A stretch of 11,423 nucleotides of DNA from CAZAGT01 sp964484515 (GCA_964484515.1 CAZAGT010000157.1:1-11423), one strand, 5' to 3'; shown: positions 1 through 7,766, counted from the first letter of the stretch. Translations and numbers: made by a program. The notes: generated from the letters alone by a model not told the origin.

Positions 1-30
1 CTTCTTCAGTGTTCGAGCGGGTAACGTTTC

Positions 31-79
31 GTTTTTGAAAAGAGACCCCCATGGCTGGACGTTGAGTCGTTTCAAAAAC
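31..79. repeat. Inverted repeat, 10-bp perfect arms
   Basis: GTTTTTGAAA at 31-40 is matched by its exact reverse complement TTTCAAAAAC at 70-79, with 29 bases between the arms. No coding frame is convincing here. It abuts the CGAA-rich repeat that follows and may be one end of the same composite intergenic repeat. The arms are too far apart and lack a T-run, so a terminator role is unlikely. Confidence 0.5.
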
Positions 80-81
80 CT

Positions 82-300
82 AAAATGATTCGAATATCGA
101 AATCCGAAACAAATTCGAAGCCCGAATGTCCCAATGACGGAAACAACCTCGTTTTTCGGGTTTAGGGTCAAGGAGAATGTGGTCGAAGGTTTGGATCATT
201 TGGATTTTGGTCATTCGGTATTACCCTTCGACTCTGCTCAGGGTGGTGAGCCTGTCGAACCATTTCGAGTTTCGGATTTCGTGCTTCGAATTTATGATAT
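82..300. repeat. Degenerate CGAA/TTCG-rich intergenic repeat region
   Basis: This stretch is built from loosely repeated units such as ATTCGAA, CGAAATCCGAAAC and TTTCGGATTTCG, with clusters of CGAA on the left and TTCG on the right. CGAAATCCGAAAC (98-110) has its exact reverse complement GTTTCGGATTTCG at 269-281, so the region is a large imperfect inverted repeat. Open frames exist across it but have low-complexity products without recognisable domains, so I treat them as non-coding. Similar degenerate repeats are common between genes in Desulfobacterota, Planctomycetes and related metagenomic genomes (from memory). Confidence 0.55.
227..259. repeat. Short palindromic repeat nested in the CGAA-rich region
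   Basis: TTCGAC (227-232) pairs with GTCGAA (254-259) and GCTCA (236-240) pairs with TGAGC (247-251), leaving a six-base loop GGGTGG. The sequence matches the widely seen family of intergenic palindromes of the form TTCGAC..GCTCAgg..ggTGAGCctGTCGAA. It interrupts the CGAA-rich repeat, which suggests that one mobile palindrome inserted into another repeat. Confidence 0.6.
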
Positions 301-343
301 CAAAGCAGAAACGTCCTACGGTAACTACAGAGGTTGCTTCCCC

Positions 344-366
344 AAAAGCCCCGTCCATTGACGGGG
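344..366 (-). terminator. Probable intrinsic terminator of the SagB-type gene
   Basis: On the minus strand CCCCGTC (366-360) and GACGGGG (355-349) form a 7-bp GC-rich stem with a 4-base loop, followed directly by CTTTT (348-344). It starts four bases after the TGA stop of the leftward oxidoreductase gene. The T-run is short, so termination may be partial. Confidence 0.5.
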
Positions 367-369
367 GTG

Positions 370-2001
370 TCACTCCCTTTTTCGTATGTCCTTCAAATGG
401 TAATAGGGGGGGTAGGTCGTCAAGCGCTTGTCCTCAACCGGTTGGCCGACGGTGAAGTGGTACAGGCTCTGATGCGCAATCCCCTCCAGACCCAACATCT
501 CATGAACCGGATCATCAAAAAAGCAGCCGATGCCGGTCCCCCGGGCACCGTGAGCTTCCGCCTCCAGATAGAGGACCTGCCCGATCATCCCACTCTCCCA
601 GAAGAGGTGACGGTAGCGGTAAGGTGTTTCCTCAACGACGTCTTTGAATCGCGCAATCATGCCCAGGGAAAAGGCGCTGGCCCCCGCGATGTCCTGCTCG
701 CAGCTCACAGCCCGCGCGCGATGCCTGAAGTCGCCCGCCTCGAGCAGGTACAGGGGGAACCCCGCTTCTACTTCTTTCCATTGGAGTTCGGGACTCGACT
801 CGGACTTCATTACTTGGAGGGCATTTTGGCGCCGGAGGAAGAAATACATACCCGGTGCCAGCCCCTCAACGCGGTGCACGAACATGAGGAGATCCACACA
901 GGGTTCGCCGAGCTCGATGTCAAAGGGACAACCCCCATCGCGGGGGAGTGTTTTGTCCAGCATCGCAAAGAACGCGTCCCGGGACAATGAGCCGATCGGA
1001 TCGAAATCTACCGCGCTTCTGCGTTGGCGGATGATCCCGGCCGCAGTCTGAACGGCGGCGGCGCGCCGATAGGGCCGCGATCCAAACTCGTAACATTGCT
1101 CCGAGGTCTTGGGCTTCCGGGTTACGGTTGCGGCGTGACCAATGATTTCCCAATTGACGCAATCGGCACTCAGGATGTTTGGTCTACCGCTGAAAGGGAG
1201 GTTCGAAAAGGCAGAGGTGATCTCCTGGGGTAGCCCGCGCGAGGCCACACTGGCGTCGCTGCGGTGCGCAAAACACATCAGCTCAGCGTGGTCTTCTTCC
1301 AGTTCCTTCCAACCGACCTTGTCAAAACCGAGGAGATGCTCGACATCCTCATGCGAAAGGGCGTTCAAATACACGATCTTCCATCCGAGGAGGTTGGCCG
1401 CAAAGCTCAAGCAGGCCAAGGCGTGCCCCACGTCGTGGTTGCAGTACCGGAAGGCACGTTCGCCGTACTTCCAGGATTCGCGCCAGAAAATACTGCTCAA
1501 GGCAATCAGAAATCCCTCCGTTTTGAAATGGTCCGAGACCTTTTGCCAAAGGTCAATCGGAATCTCCGCTCTTGGTTCAAGCGCGTGGCTGAAGGGGTTG
1601 TAATGATACACACCGCTGGAAAGCCCCTCCATGGCGGGAAGGAGGAGATAGGCCTCAGTGGGATGAAGATTTCCGCTGGAGGGATTGATCCTGAGCGACC
1701 AGCGGGAGCCCGCCACGGCCTTCCAGGCGGACAACCCCAGCGATAACTCCAGCAGCCCAGCAATCTGCTTCATGTCGAAACAGCGAACCGGGTTGTGTCT
1801 TCGAGAATACAAATCCATATGGACCCCGGGGGGGTCCGTTTCCAGCAAAGGCAACACCACCGGTTCCCGGCCTTCATAGAACCGGAAGGGGTTCGGTTGG
1901 TTATCCCAGTCCATGAACCCTCGCGACCTGGCGTAGCGTTGGAAGTGATGTTTGGTCGTCTCGTGATAGCGGATGATGGCTTGAGAAGCGCTTTCATCCA
2001 T
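370..2001 (-). CDS. SagB/ThcOx-type tandem nitroreductase-fold oxidoreductase
   Basis: The 543-residue product has two nitroreductase-like halves. The N-terminal half (about residues 70-245) carries RINPSSGNLHPTEAYL at 104-119, the typical SagB-type R..PS.G.LhPtE motif. The C-terminal half (about 315-530) contains CEQDIAG at 434-440, YRHLFWESGMIGQ at 463-475 and RGTGIGCFFDDPVH at 487-500, typical of the second half of these double-domain proteins. The family uses FMN. SagB proteins oxidise azolines to azoles in peptide maturation, but double-domain stand-alone members like this one usually have no known substrate. No precursor peptide, YcaO cyclodehydratase or protease gene lies nearby, so a peptide-modifying role is not supported. 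The ATG start is preceded by GGAAGGAG at 8-base spacing and there is no signal peptide. The gene is monocistronic, divergent from the inositol synthase gene. Confidence 0.85.
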   Translation of the reverse strand: MDESASQAIIRYHETTKHHFQRYARSRGFMDWDNQPNPFRFYEGREPVVLPLLETDPPGVHMDLYSRRHNPVRCFDMKQIAGLLELSLGLSAWKAVAGSRWSLRINPSSGNLHPTEAYLLLPAMEGLSSGVYHYNPFSHALEPRAEIPIDLWQKVSDHFKTEGFLIALSSIFWRESWKYGERAFRYCNHDVGHALACLSFAANLLGWKIVYLNALSHEDVEHLLGFDKVGWKELEEDHAELMCFAHRSDASVASRGLPQEITSAFSNLPFSGRPNILSADCVNWEIIGHAATVTRKPKTSEQCYEFGSRPYRRAAAVQTAAGIIRQRRSAVDFDPIGSLSRDAFFAMLDKTLPRDGGCPFDIELGEPCVDLLMFVHRVEGLAPGMYFFLRRQNALQVMKSESSPELQWKEVEAGFPLYLLEAGDFRHRARAVSCEQDIAGASAFSLGMIARFKDVVEETPYRYRHLFWESGMIGQVLYLEAEAHGARGTGIGCFFDDPVHEMLGLEGIAHQSLYHFTVGQPVEDKRLTTYPPYYHLKDIRKRE

Positions 2002-2066
2002 CGCCAGTCTCCTTCCTTGGGATGAGACCTTGCAGGATAGCCTGGACGTGTATCAACTCGGCCTCT

Positions 2067-2095
2067 AATCTAAGCGTGTCTTGCTGCGAGATCAA
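2067..2095 (-). promoter_or_regulatory. Candidate sigma70-type promoter for the SagB-type gene
   Basis: On the minus strand TTGATC (2095-2090) and TAGATT (2072-2067) are separated by exactly 17 bases. Transcription would begin near 2060 and leave a leader of roughly 60 bases before the ATG at 2001. This is a consensus match only. Confidence 0.4.
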
Positions 2096-2150
2096 CCGGT
2101 GTTGGATATCAATGCGGAAGGCTTGACGCCTCTTCTCCACCGCATGACGC

Positions 2151-2179
2151 TTGACCCCTCAGGGGTCTTCGAATAGGAT
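2151..2179 (+). promoter_or_regulatory. Candidate promoter for the inositol synthase gene
   Basis: TTGACC (2151-2156) and TAGGAT (2174-2179) are separated by 17 bases, giving a predicted transcript start near 2186 and a leader of about 88 bases. A perfect 15-base palindrome covers the end of the -35 box and most of the spacer (listed separately). The remainder of 2002-2273 holds the opposing promoter and no gene. Confidence 0.45.
2153..2167. promoter_or_regulatory. Perfect palindrome overlapping the -35 region, operator candidate
   Basis: GACCCCTCAGGGGTC is a 7-bp perfect inverted repeat around a single central base. It lies inside the predicted promoter spacer and overlaps four bases of the -35 box, a usual place for a repressor to bind. 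The one-base loop makes an RNA hairpin without mismatched closing pairs unlikely, which favours a DNA-binding site. The binding protein is unknown. Confidence 0.4.
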
Positions 2180-2273
2180 TTCCGCAACTTAGGTTGTTTC
2201 CCGATTCCTCCGTGAATGGCGCGGGCGTTCGGGGTTTCAAGGCAAGTCACCACAGATCCTCGAAAGGAGTGTC

Positions 2274-3596
2274 ATGAGACGCAGCGCAGAGATTCAAGAG
2301 CCGAAAGGCAAACTGGGTATTCTGATTCCCGGTCTCGGAGGTGCTGTCAGTACGACGTTTCTGGCAGGGGTTGAAGCGGTTCGTCGCAATTTGGCCGTTC
2401 CGATCGGTTCAATGAGCCAGATGGGAACCATCCGCCTGGGCAAACGGTTCGAATACCGCATTCCTCTGATCAGAGACTTCGTGCCGCTGGCTCCGTTGGA
2501 AGACCTCGTCTTTGGCGGTTGGGACATCTTTCCTGATGATTGTTACCAGGCAGCCCTTCAGGCGGAAGTACTGAAGGCTGAGGACCTGAAGCCCCTGCGC
2601 TCTTTCCTCGAGGGGGTGCAGCCCTGGCCGGCGGCGTTTGATCGGTCATTCGTCAAGAATCTGGATGGTCCTCATGTCAAGCCCGCAAGGTCCCGCCTGG
2701 ACCTCATCGAAGGCATCAAGGCCGATATCGACACGTTTCGACGTGAGAACTCGCCGACACGTTGTGTCATGATCTGGTGCGGCAGCACCGAGGCTTTCCT
2801 GGAGCCCACCGAGACGCATGCCTCACTGCGAAATTTCGAAGAGGGCCTGAGAAACAACGATCGAACCATTTCACCGAGTATGCTTTATGCGTATGCTGCG
2901 TTGAGTAGTGGGATTCCCTACCTTAACGGCGCACCCAATCTGACGGTCGACATCCCGGCGATGGAGGAGCTGGCGGAAGATCGAGGGGTCGCCATCGCCG
3001 GCAAGGATTTCAAGACCGGCCAGACCCTGATGAAGACCATCCTGGCGCCCGGTCTCAAAGCCCGGATGCTCGGTCTGACCGGGTGGTATTCCACGAACCT
3101 GCTCGGGAACCGGGATGGGCTCGTCCTTGATGACGATGATTCATTCAAGACCAAGGAGCAAAGCAAGCTCTCCGCCCTTCAGACCATCTTGCAACCCGAC
3201 GTCTACCCTCAGCTCTACGGCGAATTTCACCACAAGGTCTCCATCAACTACTACCCTCCGCGAGGGGACCAGAAGGAAGGTTGGGACTGCATTGATATCT
3301 TCGGTTGGATGGGTTACCCAATGCAGATCAAGGTGGATTTTCTCTGCCGGGACAGCATCCTGGCGGCGCCCTTGGTGCTGGACTTGGTTCTCTTCGCGGA
3401 TCTGGCACAGCGGGCCGGGTTGAAGGGCATCCAGGAGTGGCTCTCTTTCTACTTCAAGAGCCCTCAATGCGCTCCCACACTCTATCCGGAGCACGATCTG
3501 TTCATCCAGTTGATGAAACTGAAAAACACCCTCCGCTACCTTATGGGCGAAGAGCAGATCACCCACCTAGGGCTCGACTACTACTATGACGTCTAA
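2274..3596 (+). CDS. ino1: Inositol-3-phosphate (myo-inositol-1-phosphate) synthase
   Basis: The 440-residue protein matches the NAD-dependent enzyme that isomerises and cyclises glucose 6-phosphate to 1D-myo-inositol 3-phosphate in the cytoplasm. The N-terminal Rossmann motif is GLGGAVSTT (20-28). The conserved C-terminal half shows KDFKTGQTLMK, then GWYSTNLLGNRDG and DSFKTKEQSKLSAL, corresponding to the family's D/KDFKsGQT, NhLGNnDG and F.sKE.SKs segments that bind substrate and contain the catalytic lysines. The length lies between short mycobacterial forms (about 360) and eukaryotic forms (over 500). AAAGGAG sits 4 bases before the ATG. The product could feed inositol phospholipids or an inositol-based solute; nothing nearby (phosphatase, phosphatidyltransferase) decides which. 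PanB follows 83 bases downstream on the same strand and may be co-transcribed. Confidence 0.92.
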   Translation: MRRSAEIQEPKGKLGILIPGLGGAVSTTFLAGVEAVRRNLAVPIGSMSQMGTIRLGKRFEYRIPLIRDFVPLAPLEDLVFGGWDIFPDDCYQAALQAEVLKAEDLKPLRSFLEGVQPWPAAFDRSFVKNLDGPHVKPARSRLDLIEGIKADIDTFRRENSPTRCVMIWCGSTEAFLEPTETHASLRNFEEGLRNNDRTISPSMLYAYAALSSGIPYLNGAPNLTVDIPAMEELAEDRGVAIAGKDFKTGQTLMKTILAPGLKARMLGLTGWYSTNLLGNRDGLVLDDDDSFKTKEQSKLSALQTILQPDVYPQLYGEFHHKVSINYYPPRGDQKEGWDCIDIFGWMGYPMQIKVDFLCRDSILAAPLVLDLVLFADLAQRAGLKGIQEWLSFYFKSPQCAPTLYPEHDLFIQLMKLKNTLRYLMGEEQITHLGLDYYYDV

Positions 3597-3679
3597 AAGC
3601 GCGGCCTGTTATCTTGCCTGGTGCGGGCGCGAGACAGACCCACCAACCCCATAATATGATTTAGAAGGAGGATGATAAG

Positions 3680-4531
3680 ATGAGGAAAAAAGTTACGATT
3701 CAGACATTGTACGAGAAGAAGAGAAAGGGTGAACAGATTACCTGGCTGACCGCGTACGACTATCCGATGGCGCAGGCCCAAGAGAGGGCGGGTATCGATA
3801 TCATCCTGGTGGGCGATTCTCTCGGAATGACCACCTATGGGTATGAATCGACCCTGCCGGTGACCATGGACCTCATCATCCCCCACACGAAGGCGGTCCG
3901 TAAAGGGTCCCCAAGTGCCTTTTTGATTGGTGATATGCCCTATATGACCTATCAGGTGAGTATCGAGGGGGCCGTCCGAAACGCCGGCCGCTTCATGGCG
4001 GAGTGCTCCTGCGACGCGGTGAAGCTGGAGGGCGGCCGTGAGGTCCTGGATACGGTCAAGGCCCTGACCAAGGCGACCATTCCGGTGGTCGGCCATCTGG
4101 GTTTGACGCCCCAGTCCATCGCCATGTTCGGGGGCTTCAAGGCACAGGGCCGTAGTGTTGAGAATGCCGCCCGGATCATTGAAGACGCCAGGGCCCTTGA
4201 AGAGGCCGGCGCCGTGCTGATTCTCGTTGAGGCCGTACCACCGGAGGTCGGTAAGATCGTGCGTGACCGTGCCGGGGTGCCTGTTATCGGCATCGGCGGC
4301 GGCCCCCACCTGGACGGCCAGTGCCTGATCGTCCACGACATGCTGGGGATGTTCGAGGCCTTTACCCCCAAATTCGTGAAGAAGTACGCCAACATCGGGG
4401 AGCAGATCACGGATGCGGTCAAGGCCTTCATGAGAGACGTCGAGTCGGGCGCCTTCCCCGCGGCGGAAAACTGTTACGGGATGCCCGCGGAGGAGGCCGA
4501 GAAGCTAGCAAAGATGTTCAAAGAGCCGTGA
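3680..4531 (+). CDS. panB: 3-methyl-2-oxobutanoate hydroxymethyltransferase
   Basis: PanB transfers a hydroxymethyl group from 5,10-methylenetetrahydrofolate to 2-oxoisovalerate to give ketopantoate, the first committed step to pantothenate and coenzyme A. The 283 residues span the usual TIM-barrel length. Metal-binding and substrate residues are visible: D46 in VGDSLG, D85 in IGDMPY, K115 and E117 in VKLEGG, the GHLGLTPQ segment at 138-145, and the catalytic-base E184 in VEAVP. The usual GIGAG loop reads GIGGG, a mild change. AAGGAGG lies 8 bases before the ATG and fixes the start. No panC or panD is adjacent, so the rest of the pathway must be encoded elsewhere. The end converges on htpX with a 48-bp gap in which I see no clear terminator. 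Confidence 0.95.
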   Translation: MRKKVTIQTLYEKKRKGEQITWLTAYDYPMAQAQERAGIDIILVGDSLGMTTYGYESTLPVTMDLIIPHTKAVRKGSPSAFLIGDMPYMTYQVSIEGAVRNAGRFMAECSCDAVKLEGGREVLDTVKALTKATIPVVGHLGLTPQSIAMFGGFKAQGRSVENAARIIEDARALEEAGAVLILVEAVPPEVGKIVRDRAGVPVIGIGGGPHLDGQCLIVHDMLGMFEAFTPKFVKKYANIGEQITDAVKAFMRDVESGAFPAAENCYGMPAEEAEKLAKMFKEP

Positions 4532-4579
4532 GGTCTTCGCGGTGTGGATGGGCCGCGGTTGGAAGGGACGTGTCTGCCA

Positions 4580-5506
4580 TTACCTCGATAGGCGCTGCCA
4601 GGCGGATTCCGCTTCTCTTCGTCCCCGGTCGGTGTCATCCGGCGGCGGCGACGTGGGTGAGCGCCGTCCCCGGAGCCGAGCGATCCGCTCCTCGAGTGGT
4701 GGGTGGGTTGAAAAAAGGTGAGCCAGATTCCCCCCCCGGAGGGGATTAACAATGAACATGTGGGCCGTGTTCGGTCGGGCCGACATGGGGATACGTTGGG
4801 AATAGGCCCCCAGTTTTTCGAGGGCTGCCGCGAGCCCTTGCGGGTGCCCCACAAACCCCGCGCCGGTGGCGTCGGCGTGGTATTCCCGGGATCTGGAGAC
4901 GGCCATCTGGATCAGCATGGCGGCGAGCGGGGCCAGGATCGACATGACGATCAAACCGATGAAGCCGAGACCGCCGCCCCCCTCATCATCGTCTGAGCCT
5001 CCACCCAAGAAAGCAGTCCAGCGTGCCATACTGGCCAGGATCATGACGGCTCCGGCCAGGGTGGCGGCGATGGACCCGATCAGGATGTCCCTGTTCTTGA
5101 TGTGGGCCAACTCATGGGCGAGGACGCCCGAGATCTCTTCTCGATTCATGAGATTTAAGAGCCCTTCGGTCACCGCAACCACGGCGTGATCGGGGTTGCG
5201 GCCCGTTGCAAAGGCGTTGGGTGAGCTTTCAGGGATCATGTAGACGCGGGGGATGGGCAGGTCCGCGTCTCTCGCAATCTGACCGACTATCTCATAGAGC
5301 TCCGGGTTATCCCGGGGGGTGACTTCTCTGGCACGATACATTCGCAGGACGATCTTGTCCGAGTACCAATAGCTGAAGAAATTCATCCCGATAGCCAGGA
5401 TGAAGGCGAAAACCATCCCCTGACGGCCCCCGAAGAGGTGTCCGATCCAGACGATCAGGGCAGTCAGGCTGCCAAGCAGCAAGGTGGTTTTAAACCAGTT
5501 TCCCAT
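4580..5506 (-). CDS. htpX: HtpX-type membrane zinc metalloprotease (M48)
   Basis: HtpX is an inner-membrane protease that degrades misfolded membrane proteins. The 308-residue protein has two N-terminal hydrophobic segments (about 8-25 and 31-48), the zinc motif HELAH at 131-135 with the third ligand E208 in SREYHADATG, and two further membrane segments flanking a Gly/Asp-rich loop (about 144-163 and 181-202). STHPPLEERI near 266-275 is the typical C-terminal signature. A tail of some 30 residues rich in Arg, Ser, Pro and Asp follows. The ATG has GAGGAG seven bases upstream and a near-consensus promoter 30 bases upstream. It stands alone between panB (convergent) and the GT9 gene (divergent). 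Confidence 0.94.
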   Translation of the reverse strand: MGNWFKTTLLLGSLTALIVWIGHLFGGRQGMVFAFILAIGMNFFSYWYSDKIVLRMYRAREVTPRDNPELYEIVGQIARDADLPIPRVYMIPESSPNAFATGRNPDHAVVAVTEGLLNLMNREEISGVLAHELAHIKNRDILIGSIAATLAGAVMILASMARWTAFLGGGSDDDEGGGGLGFIGLIVMSILAPLAAMLIQMAVSRSREYHADATGAGFVGHPQGLAAALEKLGAYSQRIPMSARPNTAHMFIVNPLRGGNLAHLFSTHPPLEERIARLRGRRSPTSPPPDDTDRGRREAESAWQRLSR

Positions 5507-5534
5507 TGCTTTTCTCCTCAGCTGAATAGAAGAA

Positions 5535-5562
5535 ATGATAATGACTGGGGCCGCGCTGTCAA
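5535..5562 (-). promoter_or_regulatory. Strong candidate promoter for htpX
   Basis: On the minus strand TTGACA (5562-5557) and TATCAT (5540-5535) are separated by 16 bases. The predicted start near 5528 leaves a leader of about 20 bases that contains the GAGGAG ribosome site. This is one of the best sigma70-like matches in the window. No heat-shock-specific promoter was evident. Confidence 0.55.
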
Positions 5563-5600
5563 GGTGAACAAGGCCCTGATTTCGATCGAAGGGTCATTTC

Positions 5601-6560
5601 GTGAAAGTACTCATTATCCGGCCCGGCGCGCTAGGCGATACCTTGATGTTGCTGCCGGCTATCGTCAGCTTGAAGCGCTCCATCTCAATCATTCTGGCAG
5701 CAAGATCACCCGGGCTCCTGTTCTTGAAATCATGTGTAGCGCTCGGCGTGGATTTCGAAGGGGCTGACTGGCATGGACTCTTCGCGGAAGAGCCAAACAG
5801 CCTCGATTCATTGCAGATACCGGCAGTGGGATCTGTCGTCGCCTTTTTGAGAGACCCCGATGGACACCTCAGGCGCAACCTTCAGTCTCGCTTTGCGCGT
5901 GCCTCAGTTCATCTCTTCTCGGCATTTCCCCCTAACGATGAACGGACCCACATTGCCCTCTATGTGGCGCGGTGTCTTCAGGCCGCAGGTCTGGATGTTG
6001 ACCCCGCGAAGAGCATGGCCCAGGCCAAGAAGCATGCGTTGTTGGGCCGAAGGGATCAGCTCTCTAGACATGGGCCGCTTGTCCTGCATCCCGGTTCCGG
6101 AAGCGAAGGCAAGAATCATCCCGTTGATTTCTGGTTTGAGGTGATAGGAGCGATACAGGCCAGCATGCCTGGCCAACCCGTTACGCTTCTCCTGGGTCCG
6201 GCGGAGGAACGCCGATCCGCGGTCTTCAGGAGCAGACTTCATGAAGGGGCGATCGAAGTACAGGTCAGCCCTAAGGCCGATAGACTCGTAATGCTCCTTG
6301 AGGATGCGTGTGCCTATGTGGGACAAGACAGCGGCATCACCCACCTGGCGGCGTTCCTGGGGACACCCACAATGGCTCTTTTCAGGAGCAGCTCGGTTCA
6401 CCAATGGCGCCCTCTGGGCCCCTGCGTGAAGGTCATCAAGGCCGAAGAGGCGAGTCCCGCCCTTGTGAGAGCCGTTCTTGAGTTGGTTGGGTCCATGGTG
6501 CGAGGTCGTAGGGAAAATCGATCTTCGAAGTGCACCCCAAAGGGTTTCAAGAGGAGTTGA
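5601..6560 (+). CDS. Glycosyltransferase family 9 (ADP-heptose:LPS heptosyltransferase-like)
   Basis: The 319-residue protein has the GT9 layout of two Rossmann-like GT-B domains. The N-terminus reads RPGALGDTLMLLPA (7-20), the family signature near the acceptor site. The C-terminal domain has HPGSGSEGKNHP (163-174) and GQDSGITHLAAFLGTPT (241-257), which bind the ADP-sugar donor, ending with a WRP motif (269-271). Members add heptose or a similar sugar to lipopolysaccharide core at the cytoplasmic face of the membrane. The exact donor and acceptor cannot be told from sequence. The start is GTG, preceded by GAAGGG at 7-base spacing; a perfect 10-base palindrome TTCGATCGAA (5581-5590) overlaps this site. 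No other lipopolysaccharide gene is adjacent. The basic tail after residue about 300 looks unstructured. Confidence 0.85.
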   Translation: MKVLIIRPGALGDTLMLLPAIVSLKRSISIILAARSPGLLFLKSCVALGVDFEGADWHGLFAEEPNSLDSLQIPAVGSVVAFLRDPDGHLRRNLQSRFARASVHLFSAFPPNDERTHIALYVARCLQAAGLDVDPAKSMAQAKKHALLGRRDQLSRHGPLVLHPGSGSEGKNHPVDFWFEVIGAIQASMPGQPVTLLLGPAEERRSAVFRSRLHEGAIEVQVSPKADRLVMLLEDACAYVGQDSGITHLAAFLGTPTMALFRSSSVHQWRPLGPCVKVIKAEEASPALVRAVLELVGSMVRGRRENRSSKCTPKGFKRS

Positions 6561-6585
6561 GGTTTTGGGTGCCTTCTGCTATGGT
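6557..6585 (+). promoter_or_regulatory. Weak candidate promoter before the zinc dehydrogenase gene
   Basis: TTGAGG (6557-6562) and TATGGT (6580-6585) are 17 bases apart. The -35 element overlaps the stop codon of the GT9 gene. The spacing is ideal but both boxes depart from consensus, so read-through from the GT9 gene is equally possible. Confidence 0.25.
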
Positions 6586-6629
6586 GCCCAACGCCCTTAA
6601 GGAGAGGACGAAAGACGAAGGGAGTCATC

Positions 6630-7652
6630 GTGAAAGCGGCATATTACGAAGGGAATAAGCGTATTCGAATCGGCGATTGTGAACAGCGTCCACCAGGACC
6701 GGATGAAGTCCGTCTCCAGGTCTCATACTGTGGGATCTGCGGCACGGACCTCCATGTCTTTCACGGCCATATGGATCATCGTGTCAAGATGCCTCAGGTG
6801 ATTGGCCATGAAATGTCCGGGGTCATTGCGGACATCGGCGACGGCGTTAAGGGTCTCAGCGTGGGTGAAGCCGTTGTGGTGCGCCCCCTCGACCCCTGCG
6901 GCGATTGCCCTGCTTGCCGTGCAGGACACAGTCACATCTGCCATAACCTCAATTTCATCGGGATCGACTCCCCAGGTGCGCTTCAGGGCTCCTGGACGGT
7001 TCCGGCTGACACAATCCACCGTCTTCCAGGGGGTTTCGACATGCGGCTGGGCGCCTTGATCGAGCCTCTCGCGGTGGCGTGTCACGATGTACGGCTCGGG
7101 GCAATCGAGGCAGGTGAACAGGTCGTTGTCCTAGGGGGTGGCCCGATAGGCCTGTTGGTGGGGCTCGTGGCGCGTTCCAAGGGTGCCGAGGTGATGATAT
7201 CCGAACCGCAGGAATTCCGGCGTGGTCTTTCAACGGAGATGGGAATCGCAAGTATCGATCCCACGAAAGAGGATCTGGTCACCTATGTGGAGGAAAAGAC
7301 GGATGGTACCGGTGCCGATGCGGTCTTTGAGGTCTCCGGGGCCAAGGCCGGCGCTGAAGTCATGACCCAGATCCTGCGCACGCGAGGACGAATCATCCTG
7401 GTGGCGATCTTTCCCCAACCGACCCAGGTGGACCTTTTTCGTTTTTTCTGGCGTGAATTGCGTCTCTTGGGCGCGCGGGTCTATGAGGCACGGGATTTCG
7501 AGGAGGCCATCGCCCTGGCCAATTCGGGCCAGCTCCCCCTTGAGAGATTGATTACGAAGGTCGAGCCCCTCGACAATACCATGGGTGCCTTCGAGTCCAT
7601 TGCAACCGACCCGAAGGCCATGAAGGTATTGATCCAGTGTTCAGAAGCATAG
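6630..7652 (+). CDS. Zinc-dependent medium-chain alcohol/polyol dehydrogenase
   Basis: The 340-residue protein belongs to the medium-chain dehydrogenase family that includes sorbitol, butanediol and threonine dehydrogenases. Catalytic zinc ligands are C37 and H60-E61 (GHE motif), with E145 in the IEPLAV segment. The structural zinc site C90, C93, C96, C104 is complete. The cofactor motif GGGPIG (169-174) starts the Rossmann domain, and acidic residues after the second strand (SEPQE) favour NAD over NADP. The protein is full length. The start is GTG with AAGGGAG five bases upstream. Its neighbour, a KduD-like dehydrogenase 114 bases downstream on the same strand, suggests joint use in oxidising a sugar, polyol or sugar acid. 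I cannot name the substrate. Confidence 0.85.
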   Translation: MKAAYYEGNKRIRIGDCEQRPPGPDEVRLQVSYCGICGTDLHVFHGHMDHRVKMPQVIGHEMSGVIADIGDGVKGLSVGEAVVVRPLDPCGDCPACRAGHSHICHNLNFIGIDSPGALQGSWTVPADTIHRLPGGFDMRLGALIEPLAVACHDVRLGAIEAGEQVVVLGGGPIGLLVGLVARSKGAEVMISEPQEFRRGLSTEMGIASIDPTKEDLVTYVEEKTDGTGADAVFEVSGAKAGAEVMTQILRTRGRIILVAIFPQPTQVDLFRFFWRELRLLGARVYEARDFEEAIALANSGQLPLERLITKVEPLDNTMGAFESIATDPKAMKVLIQCSEA

Positions 7653-7666
7653 AGAAGTAATCTTCG

Positions 7667-7694
7667 TAATGGGTTACCTTCTTGCAACCCGTTA
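7667..7694. other. Hairpin between the two dehydrogenase genes
   Basis: TAATGGGTT (7667-7675) and AACCCGTTA (7686-7694) pair over nine positions with one G-T wobble around a 10-base loop, starting 14 bases after the dehydrogenase stop. There is no T-run after it, so it may stabilise the upstream message or act as a weak or factor-dependent terminator. Confidence 0.35.
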
Positions 7695-7766
7695 AGATCT
7701 AGTGCGTCCGGCCATGGAGTATTTTCAAGAAGCTGAAATAATGCAGAATTTCATAGAGGAGACGTC

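Noticed and set aside
134..990. Several rightward open frames (134-361, 177-455, 334-990) at the left end
   Set aside because: The first two lie in low-complexity repeat DNA; the third mostly opposes the well-supported SagB-type gene and its product has no recognisable domain.
3141..3566. Leftward open frame opposite the inositol synthase gene
   Set aside because: Shadow frame of a recognised gene, with no ribosome site or domain.
3593..4336. Long leftward open frame (247 codons) opposite panB
   Set aside because: It is antisense to a strongly recognised panB gene, has composition typical of a shadow frame, and no domain is visible.
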